Origin: Aristolochia californica
Taxonomy: Eukaryota > Streptophyta > Magnoliopsida > Piperales > Aristolochiaceae
NCBI GenBank assembly: GCA_029961685.1
Contig: JARWKL010000003.1
Coordinates: forward strand, 13,794,782 to 13,858,781
DNA: 64,000 nt
Reading direction: 5' to 3'
Shown: positions 54,404 to 64,000 of the stretch, in pieces
Layout of the letters: each line of letters opens with the position of its first letter
How positions within the stretch are numbered: the stretch's first letter is position 1
The notes under the pieces: generated by a model
Told to the model about the DNA's origin: nothing
What the model saw: the letters and a program-made list of their open reading frames with translations, nothing else
Databases searched by the model: none
Position numbers and translations under genes: made by a program

Positions 54404-54580
54404 TGATAGAGATCAAGATGATCAGGTTAAGAAAGTTCAGATTGTCTCAACTTCTACCTCTACAGTCATGTACACGTGTAACTCTACATTCATGTAAATC
54501 ATTTTATCATCTTGTAATTATAAATACATGTATCAGTGAAAGTAATATCATCGGGAAATATTCTTTTATCTCTTTCTATA
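54404..54580 (+). repeat. 3' LTR of the deleted Copia
   Basis: 177 bp, beginning TGATAGAGATCAAG after the purine tract and ending TTTCTATA before CCATC. Confidence 0.88.
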
Positions 54581-54585
54581 CCATC

Positions 54586-55568
54586 AACTCCCTTCTCCTT
54601 TCTTTCTACATCAAAGGGAGCAAGCTTCCCTCTCTTTCCCTCAATTCAGAATTCTTCCAATTGTCGTTTACAAAAAATGTGGAGGGTTGCAATTCTTTAC
54701 CCAGTGGAAGAAGAGACAAAAAGTTTTAAAAGAAAAAAAAATACAACATCCCAAGTAGCCATAATCCTAATTTCTCATAAATAAGTACTATCCGACACTA
54801 ATTATTATATATGTTGGTGGGATAACTCAATTATATCTGTTTGCTAAGTAAAAAAACCAAGCAATATGGCAACCAGGGGGAGAAGCTTAAAACTTTTGAC
54901 CCTTCAAAGAAAAAATCACAAAACCAGTGACAAAGATCTTACTTGTACTTGTGCTTGCAAATGACAATGAAAAACAACAAAGAGTGAAACATATACAAGC
55001 AAAAACACATAACACGTAATATAAGCAAAAATACCAAAAACATATAAATGAAGCAAATGAAGAAAAAATTAAGTAAAGAGAATGAACGAAGAAACTATTT
55101 CATAACATGATTGTTAGAAGGAGAAACTTATATATTTATTTTGTTTCGCTATACAAAACAAATAGATTAGGCACAAAAAACAACTAAGAGAATTATCAAA
55201 AAGAGTATTATGCCGGAAGGAAGACCAAAAGAGTAGATTATTTTTTTTAAAGAAAGACAAATTAAAACAACATGCAACAAGGTATCATGAACATCAATTA
55301 AAAAGAGAATCTATGTAAAAACTACCGAGTCTTCAGGGAAAAATGAAAAATGAAAGGAAAAATAGTAGAGATTAAAAAAATCGGTGGAGAGGAGAGGGAG
55401 AGAAAGGAGAGTAATACCTATATATAGACACAGAGAACTTTGAAAGAAGCTAGGTCAATTGCTCGACCGATGTTTTCCAAGGAAATTTTTTTGGCATATG
55501 ATAGCTAAAAATTGTTACCTAGAAAATTGAATGATTTTTTATGTAAGTATTTTTAGGTAGGGACCTGT
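54586..55568. other. AT-rich intergenic, no gene seen
   Basis: A-rich on +, with no conserved frames. A small inverted repeat (TTTGTTTCGCTATACAAAACAAA) lies near 55140. Confidence 0.5.
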
Positions 55569-55627
55569 TAGTGTCACTTATGTTGGGTGAAAGTAGCCAA
55601 AAGCCGTTAGTGCCCAACGTAAGTGAC
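55569..55627. repeat. Inverted repeat, 15-bp arms
   Basis: GTCACTTATGTTGGG pairs with CCCAACGTAAGTGAC (one mismatch) across about 29 nt. GTTAGTG flanks it twice. It could be a transposon terminus, but no partner end was found. Confidence 0.65.
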
Positions 55628-55830
55628 GGGGGAAAGTAAAATACAAATGTATTTCACTTTTCCCCGTTTTAGGCATAATGAGAGGGAGAGTGAATTCAGA
55701 GGGGTCGAGCTCTGAATTCACTTTCCCTCCCTCAATTACATCGGGCTCAGGCTATAGGGAAGGAAGGCTTTGTCAAACGAAGGTTTCAGAGAAAAAAAAA
55801 TTTCTCTCTCGTTCGCGACTGACTTCAGCA

Positions 55831-56225
55831 ATTTCAATCGCCCTCTGTGCGACCTGTCTCCAGCACTCAACTCTCATCCTCTTGCCGTCCCCAACACCGA
55901 CGACCTTCGGCGACATCTCTCCCCTTTCTGCAACCTCTCCGGCTCCTCCCTCGCTCGCTACCGTCGGCGATTTCAATCGCCCCTTCTGCGACCTCTCCTC
56001 AGTGCTTGACTCCCTTCCTCTCGCCGTCCCCAATACCGACAACTTTTGGCGACATCTCTCTCCTCTCTACAACCTCTCTGGCTCCTCCCTCGCTCGCGAC
56101 CGTCTGCGATTTCAATCGCCCCTTCTGCGACCTCACCCCAGCGTTTGACTCTCTTCCTTTTGCCGTCCCCGGCACCGACGACCGTTGGCGACTTCCTCTC
56201 TCTGCAACCTCTCCGAATCGATTCA
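55831..56225 (+). repeat. 139-bp tandem repeat, about 2.8 copies
   Basis: ATTTCAATCG recurs at 55831, 55970 and 56109, exactly 139 bp apart. The units share CTTGCCGTCCCC, CGGCGACATCTCTC and CTCCTCCCTCGCTCG. The unit length is not a multiple of 3, so the frame turns over from unit to unit and it is unlikely to encode protein. It is GC-rich against AT-rich flanks. Confidence 0.93.
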
Positions 56226-57540
56226 GAAGAAAGTAGGATAAAAATTTCTTCCTGTTCATCGATGGTTAATTGGTCTTGTAGGTCTTTGTTTAGAGCATTA
56301 GCTATTAAAAATCATTATTAGTATTTAATAAAAATAATATATTTTACATAGTTAAGCATGTATTGGGGTATGTCTCTAATTTGAAATAACTTGGTCCTCG
56401 TCCATGGTTGGCTTGACTTAACAGGGAATAAGGAGTTTCACTATGGTAACTTCTATTTATTATATAAGTATTGATGCTTCATTTGCAGTGAAAATGAGTG
56501 TGTTTGTGGTGGAAAACATTGTGAAGATAACAATGGAAGTGAAAATGAAGACAGTGATAATAGTAATGATGTTGTAGATGATGTGGATACTCAAAGAAGT
56601 ACTCAGAGAGAGTCCGCAATACAATATGTAAGAGCATCATATTATCGAGATATTTTAGTAATTCAGATGTGGCAAAATTATTAACTATTATGTTTTAATG
56701 CCACTAAACATTTTTTGTGTTACTTCGGGTGCGAGGATCCTTCGTGTACTTCATGTATGTTTTGCCGTTACTTTTTATGTTTATTACTCGTTTACTTTTA
56801 GATTTAGCTGTCTCTAATGTCTCGCCTACATTTTCATTTTCTTCCTCTGAACACCCCTCTTTCTCATTGAGATACTTGCTTCATCCGCACAAAAACTTGA
56901 GTGTAAGACACGCAAACAAGAAGCAGATGTTTGGAGATTGAAACTAGTATTCTGACAAGGGTATTGAAGTGAGAGTAGGGGAGCCCCTTCTCTCTGTATG
57001 AACGGGTGAGCTTTGGATATATTTCTTCTTCTCCGTTATTTTTTCTTCTTCTTCTTCTTGTCTTTCTTTGAAAAGCCTTCTCCTTATGTACAAGGGTAAC
57101 AAAAGTTTTCCTCTTCTTCTTGTATTCTCGTTGGTTTGTCATTTACGCATTGAACTTTTCATTTCTTAGCACGTGAAGCATTTTTACACACCCTGATTTA
57201 GTACAACATTCAAATATCTAACTGTGGACTACACGCATCTTTCTTCTCTCTTTCTCCCCCATTTCTTCAAATGCCCTTCTTTTCTGGAAGCGCACTTTTG
57301 CTACGCTTACCTCCTAATTTGGATACCAGCACATCATCTAAGCAAAACATTTTCTCTGAACCATAGCTAAATTTGCAATGCTTTAAATGCTGCTTCGTCG
57401 ACTGTGTATTAAGGTTATTAATTTTTATTTGCATTTTCTTTCATAAAAAGTTCATATTAGCTTTTACAGATATTTTAACTAGAAAATTTAACGGGATGGA
57501 AAAACGGATTCTCAAGAAGGATTCAGTGAGAAATGATGGT
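56226..57540. other. Spacer with an acidic exon-like frame
   Basis: At about 56488-56680 on +, after TTTGCAG, a frame reads ECVCGGKHCEDNNGS and then an Asp/Asn/Ser-rich stretch. It may be an exon of a lost gene; no family is recognisable. (TTC)n runs lie at about 57040-57060. Confidence 0.3.
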
Positions 57541-58130
57541 GATGTTACAGTTCAAAAGTTTCTTGTGACTAGATGAGGCCAATACAAGTAGGATATCGTT
57601 TTGTCAAATTTCAATCCAGCATGATCAGCATCAGAATATTCTATGACATTGAAGTACCCATGCGAACTTTATGTTATTCCGTTACTTGGATGATTTCTTT
57701 AAACATCTGGTGCTCTATAGGTTCCATCTACCGAGGAGTCTCCATAAATTTGACTCACAACACTAATTGAAAAATAAAATTCTTTTCTTGTAACAATCAA
57801 ATATATGAGTTTATGAAAAAAAAAAGTTCTCCAAGTTGCCTATATTGTTGGTTAGTAGACAGATATTATTTATGGTTTTATCCATTGATTTTGAACCATA
57901 TCGACCTGCTTAAGTGGTGGTCATATACTTTGGAAAGGCATAACACCATCTACTCCTTCATACCTCAATCTGAAAGAACTATCTAAACAAACCCAAATCT
58001 TTGGTTTGAAATGCTTCTCGAGGTGTTGTTTTGTTTCTTTAAACATACTACCTCACTTCCAAAAACAACCATATTGTCCACGAATACAAATAAAATTACC
58101 TCACCTATCTTAATTACTCCTTTTGTAATC
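57541..58130 (-). pseudogene. Strongly degraded Copia RT/RNase H fragment
   Basis: On minus, EVILFVFVDNMVVFG (58125-58080) resembles the YVDDM box with the first Asp kept and the second changed. Further left, FMETPR-stop-MEP, then IEYSDADHAG (about 57640-57610), resemble the Copia RNase H start. Stops are frequent, so it is an old copy. Confidence 0.6.
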
Positions 58131-58845
58131 AAATTGTTACAACTTTATTGAATTTATAAAACGAACTCGCAAATTCTATTTCAGATTAAGAATTGCTTGT
58201 TTTCGCCTACATATTTTATAATCCATTCGTGGATCACAAACTCAGCTGATTGTTCCATAATACATGTTTAGATAACCTGGGCATTTTTTTACTACATACA
58301 AAGGAAATTTTTATTAATGGTAATTGATGTAAGAAGTCTTACCAAGCTCATCCTGGCCACATCTAGAAATGCCACAAAATAGTCAGCTTCATATGTTTAA
58401 ATGTAGCCTTTTGCAACTAACATGATTTCCAATTTCTCTATGCTTCCATCCAGTTAATATTTAATAGAAATGACCTGTCAAAGTCGCACAACATTAGTAT
58501 CAGGCCAAGTGCAGGTAAATTTAAATGGTAGATTTAACAAATGTCAGCAAACTATTTTCCTTGCATATTGGGATAAGCATCCCGTTTGTAAAATTTGTTT
58601 CCTTGTCTTCTAATTTTAATTAATTTGTCTCCACTCTTGTTGCAGTTTCCGTGCTCCTAAAGTTTTAATTTTTTGCATTAATATTTCTTTTGCTGCCAGT
58701 TTCTTGCACAATTTACACATGTGCATGACTGCTAGGAACTATATTTTTGTTGGTAGAAGTAGGAGCTATGAGGTGATGTGAACTGAAAATTGTTTTTGAC
58801 TATTCTATCTTCTTGATTATGGCATTATAAAATTTGGACAATGTC
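58131..58845. other. No gene seen
   Basis: AT-rich sequence, possibly an extension of the degraded Copia to about 58300. Nothing else was recognised. Confidence 0.45.
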
Positions 58846-59715
58846 CCTGTTGAATTAATTCACAAGCTTTGTTTCTCTTCCATTATTTTTTTCGGGCCCT
58901 TATTGGTTCTTTCATTTTTAATTTGCTCTTATTTATCATTTTTGTAAGCGCTCTGGAAGGATTTTTAAATATGATTGGACTCTTTGAGACTTTTTCTGGG
59001 TTTGTTGTGAAGCAAAATATGCCTGTCGATGAGCTTCAGACTCATGTAGAAGGTTTAGATATGCAAAATGAGTAAACAAATATTACTGCATCTGCTCAGA
59101 GTTGTCAGGGGGGAAAAGGTGGAACCCCTTCCCATTTTCAAGAGCTACATGCTCAACTCTCGTTCTTGTCTGACAGAAGGAGGAGAGAGGAGGGAAGGGG
59201 TGTGTGCTCCCCCCTTCCTCTCTCCTCTCTGGAGCTCTCTTTTAAAACATATCTCATGTTCTTGCTGTCTGAGTGTCCTTGTTGAATTAGTTCAAAAGAT
59301 TTGTTTCTCTTACGTTATTACTTGTGAGCCCTAATTGGTTTTTTCCCTTTTAATTTGCTCTTACTTATCATTCTCATATGTGCTCCAGAAGGAATTTTTA
59401 GTTGTGATTGGACTCTTTGAAACATTTTCCAGGTTTTTTATGAAGCAAAATTTACGTGTGGATGAGCTTCAGATTCACATAAAAGTTTTTGATATGCAAA
59501 ATGAGTAAACAAATATTATGTCATCTGCTCAGAGTTGTCAGGGGGAACAGGTCGGCCCCCTCTTCCATTTTTGAGGGCCACTAGCTCAACCCTCCTTGTT
59601 CTTCTATGAAAGAAGAAATAGGAGAGTGGGGGGAAGGGTTGCAAGCTCTCCCTTTCCTCTCCACTTGGAAGCTCTCTTTTACAACATATCTCATGTTCTT
59701 GCTGTTTGAGTATAG
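58846..59715. repeat. Tandem duplication, unit about 430 bp
   Basis: Copy 1 (about 58846-59275) and copy 2 (about 59276-59715) share, in order, GTTGAATTA.TTCA.AAG, GGACTCTTTGA.AC, a short frame (VKQNMPVDELQTHVEGLDMQNE in copy 1), CATCTGCTCAGAGTTGTCAGG and AACATATCTCATGTTCTTGCTGT. Identity looks near 75-80% by eye. The short frame is conserved in part, but its family is not recognised. Confidence 0.85.
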
Positions 59716-60049
59716 TGAAAGAAAGCAAGGAAGGGATTGTGCTCTTTCCTCTTTTTAAGATAGGTTTTTTTTTTTTTTTTTTAAGTTGCTTAAAATGCTT
59801 GTTTTGAGGGTAAATGTCATTTTTAGCTCACAAAGAGGTGAAGGGAGTGAGTGTAATGAACTTTCTAAATCAGGCGGATAAGTGTATTTGGCCCCACTGG
59901 GTGACTCTCTAGTATTGTGGTGGGTGGGCATTGTGTTGGGTTTGTATGAGTTGTATCCAAGTCACAGATGCGGGATATCATAGCAAGGTGTGAATAAAAT
60001 GAAAAACAAAACAAAGAAGTACAAACCCTTTGGTAACCCTTGGAATAGT

Positions 60050-60180
60050 GTGGGTTGGGCCTTTGGCTCAATGGGAACATGGGAGAGGTTTTAATGTGAG
60101 GTCTTGGTTCAAGCCTCACTGGGTAAAGTGTGCGTGTAATCAACATCTTAGAAAAAAAGAAAGAAAGAAAAAAAACATTA
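60050..60180 (+). mobile_element. tRNA-derived SINE-like copy
   Basis: TTTGGCTCAATGGGAAC (A-box-like) and TTGGTTCAAGCCTC (B-box-like, consensus GGTTCRANNC) lie about 50 bp apart. They are followed by a short body and an A-rich tail with GAAA repeats (60150-60176). No TSD was found. Confidence 0.5.
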
Positions 60181-61379
60181 GAAAAAGTGTAAGCAATGTT
60201 TCAGCTTATACAAAAGGGAGGAAATGACCCCACATTTCCTATTAAAATCAAAGCCAGGAATACCTTCAATGGACAAAATCTTGAGCTTACATAGATCATT
60301 GATTAGTGCCTACTGCCTGCAAGTATGCACCTCTGTGGACCACGAACTGCCTTTAAGAGTTCAATTGGGGCCATTTGCTACTGAAGATTGAACAGAAAAT
60401 CTTCCTAGTCCTTGAACTGCCTTGAAAGAAGACCTGGATCAGAAATCGTCTTCTCAATGTTCATGCAGATTGTCTTACTCTAATACCACTTGATAGTGAG
60501 TCAACCTGCTAGCTCAACCAAAAATATTAAAATAATACATCAGAGAACACACTCCCTTGCAGAAGCCTTGGAAATTTTATTGACTTGGAATTGCTCATTT
60601 ATAATCAAGCTCTCTTTTGTATTTGGTGAGACCAAAGATATATCATATTTTCTTCTCCTTGTGAGACTACGAAAATTATGAATTCTGACAATCTTTTTTC
60701 AGAAAGCACCATGTAATTCAGCTGTTGAAGTTTGAAAATTCTCAATTATTCTTGTTCTTAGTACATTGTCAAGCACTATAACTGTTTCCCCTTTTACCCC
60801 ATATAGTAATAGTACAAAAACATTGTCAGTTGAATCACAGCCGTAAGCTGAATTTAGAAGGTAGTATGATGAGAGACTTGCTTTCAAAAAAGATAAGATA
60901 ATTTTTTGTTTCTTTTAAAAGGAAGAATTGAAGGTGCAAGTGTAAAGAGTAGAAAAGATAAATAAGGGTAGCAAAGTTGAATTTTATCATAAAAAAAACA
61001 AAGTTTAATTTAAGAGTTCAGTTTTATTTTCTATTGATTGTTAGTCAGATACTGTATGGATATTTGAGAATTATCTTTTTAAGGTGGGTGGATGTGAGTT
61101 CATAGCTGAACTTAGTTTTTATATCCTGAATAGACCTTGCTTTGTTGTTGAGCTACTTGTATGGTTGACATATGTGAGTATTTTGGTTCCAGATAGTGGA
61201 CATTTGGTGTTAAGGGCCTATAAAAACTATTCTCATAATGCCTTGGGTCAATTTGACTTGACTTGGACTGAGAATGGGAGAGAAGGCAAAACCAAAATTA
61301 TTCAGTATCCTGCCTAATGAAGATGACTTATTTGTCGTTCCCCTCAAGTGTGTCCAATTTTCTAACACTTGTTATGGTC

Positions 61380-61830
61380 TTTGGGGGCCCAACTTGTGGT
61401 ATGGGTGTGGGTTTGGCCAACCTACTGTAGGATAGGTTTAGGGGCTTAGCTTTTCACGGTCTATCAACTCTATAGAGCTTTGGGCATATAAGTAGGTACC
61501 TAAAATTGGTGTCAGAGGCACCACGTTTTATGTTCAAATCCCAGAGGGGGTGAGCTATGAAAAGGGCTACAAAGTGCCAGAGTGCGAATTGTTGCAAAGA
61601 TGAAAAGGTTACTTTGTCTTGATTGGTAACTGTCATTTGAGTAGGCCATTATGGATGTTGGCACAAAAGTGTGGTGGACTGTTACGGTCCTGTGGAGCCT
61701 TACTTTGCGTATGGCCATCGAGTTAGGCCAGCGTAGTACGGAATAGGTTTAAGGGCCTAGCTTTCCAAGTTCTATCAGTTCTAGAGCATTTGGCATATTG
61801 GTTAGGTACTAACTCTTGTACAAGAAATTA
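61380..61830. repeat. Two diverged copies of a repeat of about 190-330 bp
   Basis: GGATAGGTTTAGGGGCTTAGCTTTTCACGGTCTATCA (near 61430) recurs as GGAATAGGTTTAAGGGCCTAGCTTTCC..TTCTATCA (near 61740). GTTCAAATCCCAGAGG at 61532 resembles a Pol III B box, so a SINE-like origin is possible. Confidence 0.5.
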
Positions 61831-62585
61831 TTCTAGGAATTCCAAATGGTTTTTGATGAGCTCAAAATTCAACTATGGCTTTGTTCGGCATCTATACCCA
61901 CCATTTGGTAGGTGTGCTCTGATGGAAGGTGCAACTCTTAGCTAAGACCGACCAAGAGATAGAGGTGCTTGCATTAGAGCCTTCTAACAAAGGTTAGCAG
62001 CTTATTATTAACATTTATTTCTAGTGTGCTAGGATTTTTGGGAGCTCTTCTCAACTCTTGATTGGTTGCTTCGTTGATTGTGTGAGAAAACAGAAGTTGG
62101 GTCTAGAATTGCTAGAGCATCTACTTGTGAAGAGTTGTCTACTGTGTCTACTGATGTTTTTGGTTTGTCCTACGCTACCTTCCCTTTTCAGATTTATAAG
62201 GCTAAGACAGGCCAGATCTTAGGAGAGATTGACAACCTCTAGCATGAGTGATCCTAATCAAGGATCCATGCACCGCAAAGGAATACCTTTTGGGCTTCTA
62301 GTTTGGGGGACTTATTGATGTGATGAGTAGTGACATGAAGATGATGGTGAGCCTTTATTAATAACTAGGTCCAGAGCTCTTTCTGGGGCTCTTTTTGGAC
62401 CGTGCCCTGTCCTCCATGTGGATATGTCATATTGCATTGTCAGCTGCTCCGGTGGCCATGACACTTGGGACATGTACAACAGACTCCCAGGTTCTCCATT
62501 CTCTTTAAACTGGTATTTATATTACCGTAATCCCTTTTCTTTGGGAAGTGAAGAAAGTATTTTAAGATTCTTGACAACTTATTAG

Positions 62586-62954
62586 TTTGGATATCGAGAT
62601 GGACTACTGTCAGGGAAAGAGATGTCTGTTCAAGAAGGCTTCAGCATGGCTTTTAAGCAATCTGAGTTTGTTGGTTATAACTTTGGCCTTGTTCGAGGTG
62701 TTACAAGGTAAAAACTTTTTCTGCTTCTCTGAGTTTATTTAGTTTTGCAATTATATCAAGTACACTTGCCTGTCTACCCAAATCATTTGAAGGAAGAGAT
62801 GGTTGGAAAGTTGGAAGCCAGGGATAAGTAGCTGAGCTTAAACGAATCAGTATTGTCAATTTCTATGAGAGATGTAATTAAGTTGTTTCAAGAGGATATC
62901 ATGCAAAGTGTGTCGATCCAATCTCAGAATCAATTAGTAGAGAATTACCTCTAA
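62586..62954 (+). pseudogene. YAE1-like (Yae1 N-terminal domain) gene remnant
   Basis: The exon at 62586-62707 (after TATTAG, before GTAAAA) encodes FGYRDGLLSGKEMSVQEGF and FKQSEFVGYNFGLVRGVT. This is the deca-GX3 repeat of the Yae1 family, whose yeast member helps load Fe-S on the ABC protein Rli1. The next piece (62761-62954) gives STLACLP, then needs a one-base shift to read NHLKEEMVGKLEARDK, and meets TAG before LSLNESVLSISMRDVIKLF. The separating intron would be only 53 bp. No upstream exon was found. I call it a pseudogene; a sequencing error could explain the shift but not the stop as well. Confidence 0.7.
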
Positions 62955-63262
62955 AACGTCGCGTCAATCTTCTTTAGCTAATCTCTTAACAAACACGCAT
63001 TATAAATAAATACGGTTTTGGTGAACTACGGAAACATCAACTTAAACACAGTTCATACACACAGCAATTGAATCCGATGATAAAACATCTACCAAATACC
63101 CTCGTTATAATCTACTCCACCAAGCCTTGATCCCTGCAAACTTGGATTGTTAGTCGTGCGCGCAATACTGTATTTACATTTGAAACCCCACGTTCAGCAC
63201 CTTCTACATCCATCTGCAACTAAACTGTTTAGTAAAGGCGAGTAGCTTCTTGCCTGCAATTA
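62955..63262 (-). other. Presumed 3' UTR of the calmodulin-binding gene
   Basis: About 300 bp between the stop of the minus-strand gene and the end of the YAE1-like remnant. No coding signal. Confidence 0.5.
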
Positions 63263-64000
63263 CTAACTGCAAGCTTGGATGTGTTTGATACGAGGGAAAC
63301 CCGCTGCTGAGCCTCGGAGATGAGCTTCACATGTGGGTATTGGCATGACGGTTTCAAATGCTTCAACAAGAAGTGCTACTTGCCTCTTTCGAGCAGGAGC
63401 TAGCTTGTTGAGGGTCTGCCGGAGTGCGTAATCTATCATCCATTCCTCTGAATTTTTCCGTTCGTCCATCATCTGATGCCTTAGATCAACTTTTTCGGCT
63501 TCAGGGTCGGGCTCTAGGGGGAGAAAGCGGGGTGGCCGCAGGTTGAAGTCCTTCACTGCGTTTGGAACCTCTGTACGCCGCCTGTTACTTCTCCTGTATA
63601 ATTGTTTTGTCTTAGAGCTGGCCAAATGCAGAGGTTCGTCAGATAGGTCTTCTACTTCGAATTCGGTGGCCGTAATTCCATCCTCCTCTGTGCCTCCGGT
63701 CTCCAGATGCGCGTGATCAGGGCCATTGGCTTCTTCTGTTGCACTTGCTTCAACTAGTTCAGGAAAGCACGTACAATCCAAAACTAATTGGACGTCATGC
63801 AACCCACAAAGATCTCCAAGCTCCCGTGCATTTTCTTCTACATCAACTTCATCTTTGGCTATCCTTTGATCTTCAGCAGAAAGACACGGATGCCATTGTG
63901 AATCAGCTTTAAGAGAATCATCATCATCTTCTGTGACTTCAGGGAATTCAGATACAATGTAAAAACCTTCATCCCATTGTGAATCACCTTTAAGAGAATC
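63263..64000 (-). CDS. Plant calmodulin-binding protein, C-terminal 245 aa (partial)
   Basis: The frame is open from the right edge to TAG at 63263-63265. The last 90 residues hold the plant calmodulin-binding domain: HQMMDERKNSEEWMIDYALRQ and KLAPARKRQVALLVEAFETVMP, a basic amphipathic helix that binds Ca2+/calmodulin. Upstream it is acidic, with a basic patch TKQLYRRSNRRRTE. Near the edge DDSLKADSQW repeats DSLKGDSQW, about 30 residues apart. Proteins of this family are large and the domain is C-terminal, so this is the last exon, with the N-terminus outside. Partners and pathway are not shown by the sequence. Confidence 0.85.
   Translation of the reverse strand, partial: DSLKGDSQWDEGFYIVSEFPEVTEDDDDSLKADSQWHPCLSAEDQRIAKDEVDVEENARELGDLCGLHDVQLVLDCTCFPELVEASATEEANGPDHAHLETGGTEEDGITATEFEVEDLSDEPLHLASSKTKQLYRRSNRRRTEVPNAVKDFNLRPPRFLPLEPDPEAEKVDLRHQMMDERKNSEEWMIDYALRQTLNKLAPARKRQVALLVEAFETVMPIPTCEAHLRGSAAGFPRIKHIQACS

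Larger units (their letters stand above)
52672..54580 (+). mobile_element. Deleted 1.9-kb Copia with 178-bp LTRs
   Basis: Short LTRs (52672-52849 and 54404-54580) start TGATAGAG and end TCTTTCTATA. A degenerate PBS (TGGTATTAAAGC) follows the left one, and a purine tract (CTTGGGGGGGCA) precedes the right one. CCAAC (52667-52671) and CCATC (54581-54585) are probably the TSD with one change. The internal 1.55 kb keeps a GC-rich leader and only the RT/RNase H end of pol. It is non-autonomous through internal deletion. Confidence 0.88.
59716..62585. other. Mostly non-coding sequence left of the YAE1-like remnant
   Basis: Apart from the SINE-like and repeat copies listed, no coding signal, LTR or RNA gene was recognised in this stretch. 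Confidence 0.45.

Noticed and set aside
55678..56321. Overlapping ORFs on both strands, up to 156 aa
   Set aside because: They follow the 139-bp tandem repeat, whose period is not a multiple of three; the frames are by-products of GC-rich repeats.

Overview
The window is nuclear DNA from a flowering plant, and most of it is transposable elements. The evidence is split genes with GT..AG introns, plant-type Copia, Gypsy and L1-like retroelements, and three plant nuclear genes: MUS81, a GRAS gene of the SCARECROW-LIKE 3 type, and a plant calmodulin-binding protein. The species cannot be fixed from the sequence. No bacterial, organellar or CRISPR features were seen.

Layout. From 1 to 24884 lies the 3' part of a MUS81 structure-specific endonuclease gene on the + strand. 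Ten exons (9251-24884) join in frame, and the N-terminal exons lie left of the window. Its introns are filled with mobile DNA. There is an antisense LINE (1-about 3140), and a Copia element with perfect TSDs (4224-9233) that itself carries a 351-bp TRIM (8172-8522). A roughly 6-kb antisense LINE follows (10722-about 16800), then a third short antisense LINE (19083-19445) and assorted LTR debris (19571-22800). From 25000 to 44421 is a retrotransposon graveyard. It holds a Copia complex (26489-30950), a head-to-head inverted Copia composite (31218-37117), a Gypsy-type LTR carrying a 100-bp-arm hairpin (37144-37598), a solo LTR with TSDs (39040-39519), telomere-like repeats (41740-42050), a MYB/SANT-like remnant and a chromovirus tail. 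Between 44664 and 46265 sits an 811-bp AT-rich direct duplication. An intact single-exon SCL3-like GRAS gene occupies 49519-50934. A deleted 1.9-kb Copia with short LTRs is at 52672-54580. The right end (55569-62954) has several tandem duplications, a degraded Copia piece, a SINE-like copy and a broken YAE1-like gene. The C-terminal exon of a calmodulin-binding protein (minus strand) runs off the right edge.

How it fits together. The cellular genes have unrelated roles: recombination nuclease, gibberellin/root GRAS regulator and calmodulin signalling. They do not form a pathway. The biological interest lies in how the MUS81 transcription unit survives more than 15 kb of intronic insertions, and in the unusual repeat structures: the TRIM with Pol III-like boxes, the long perfect hairpin, the inverted Copia and the repeated local tandem duplications.
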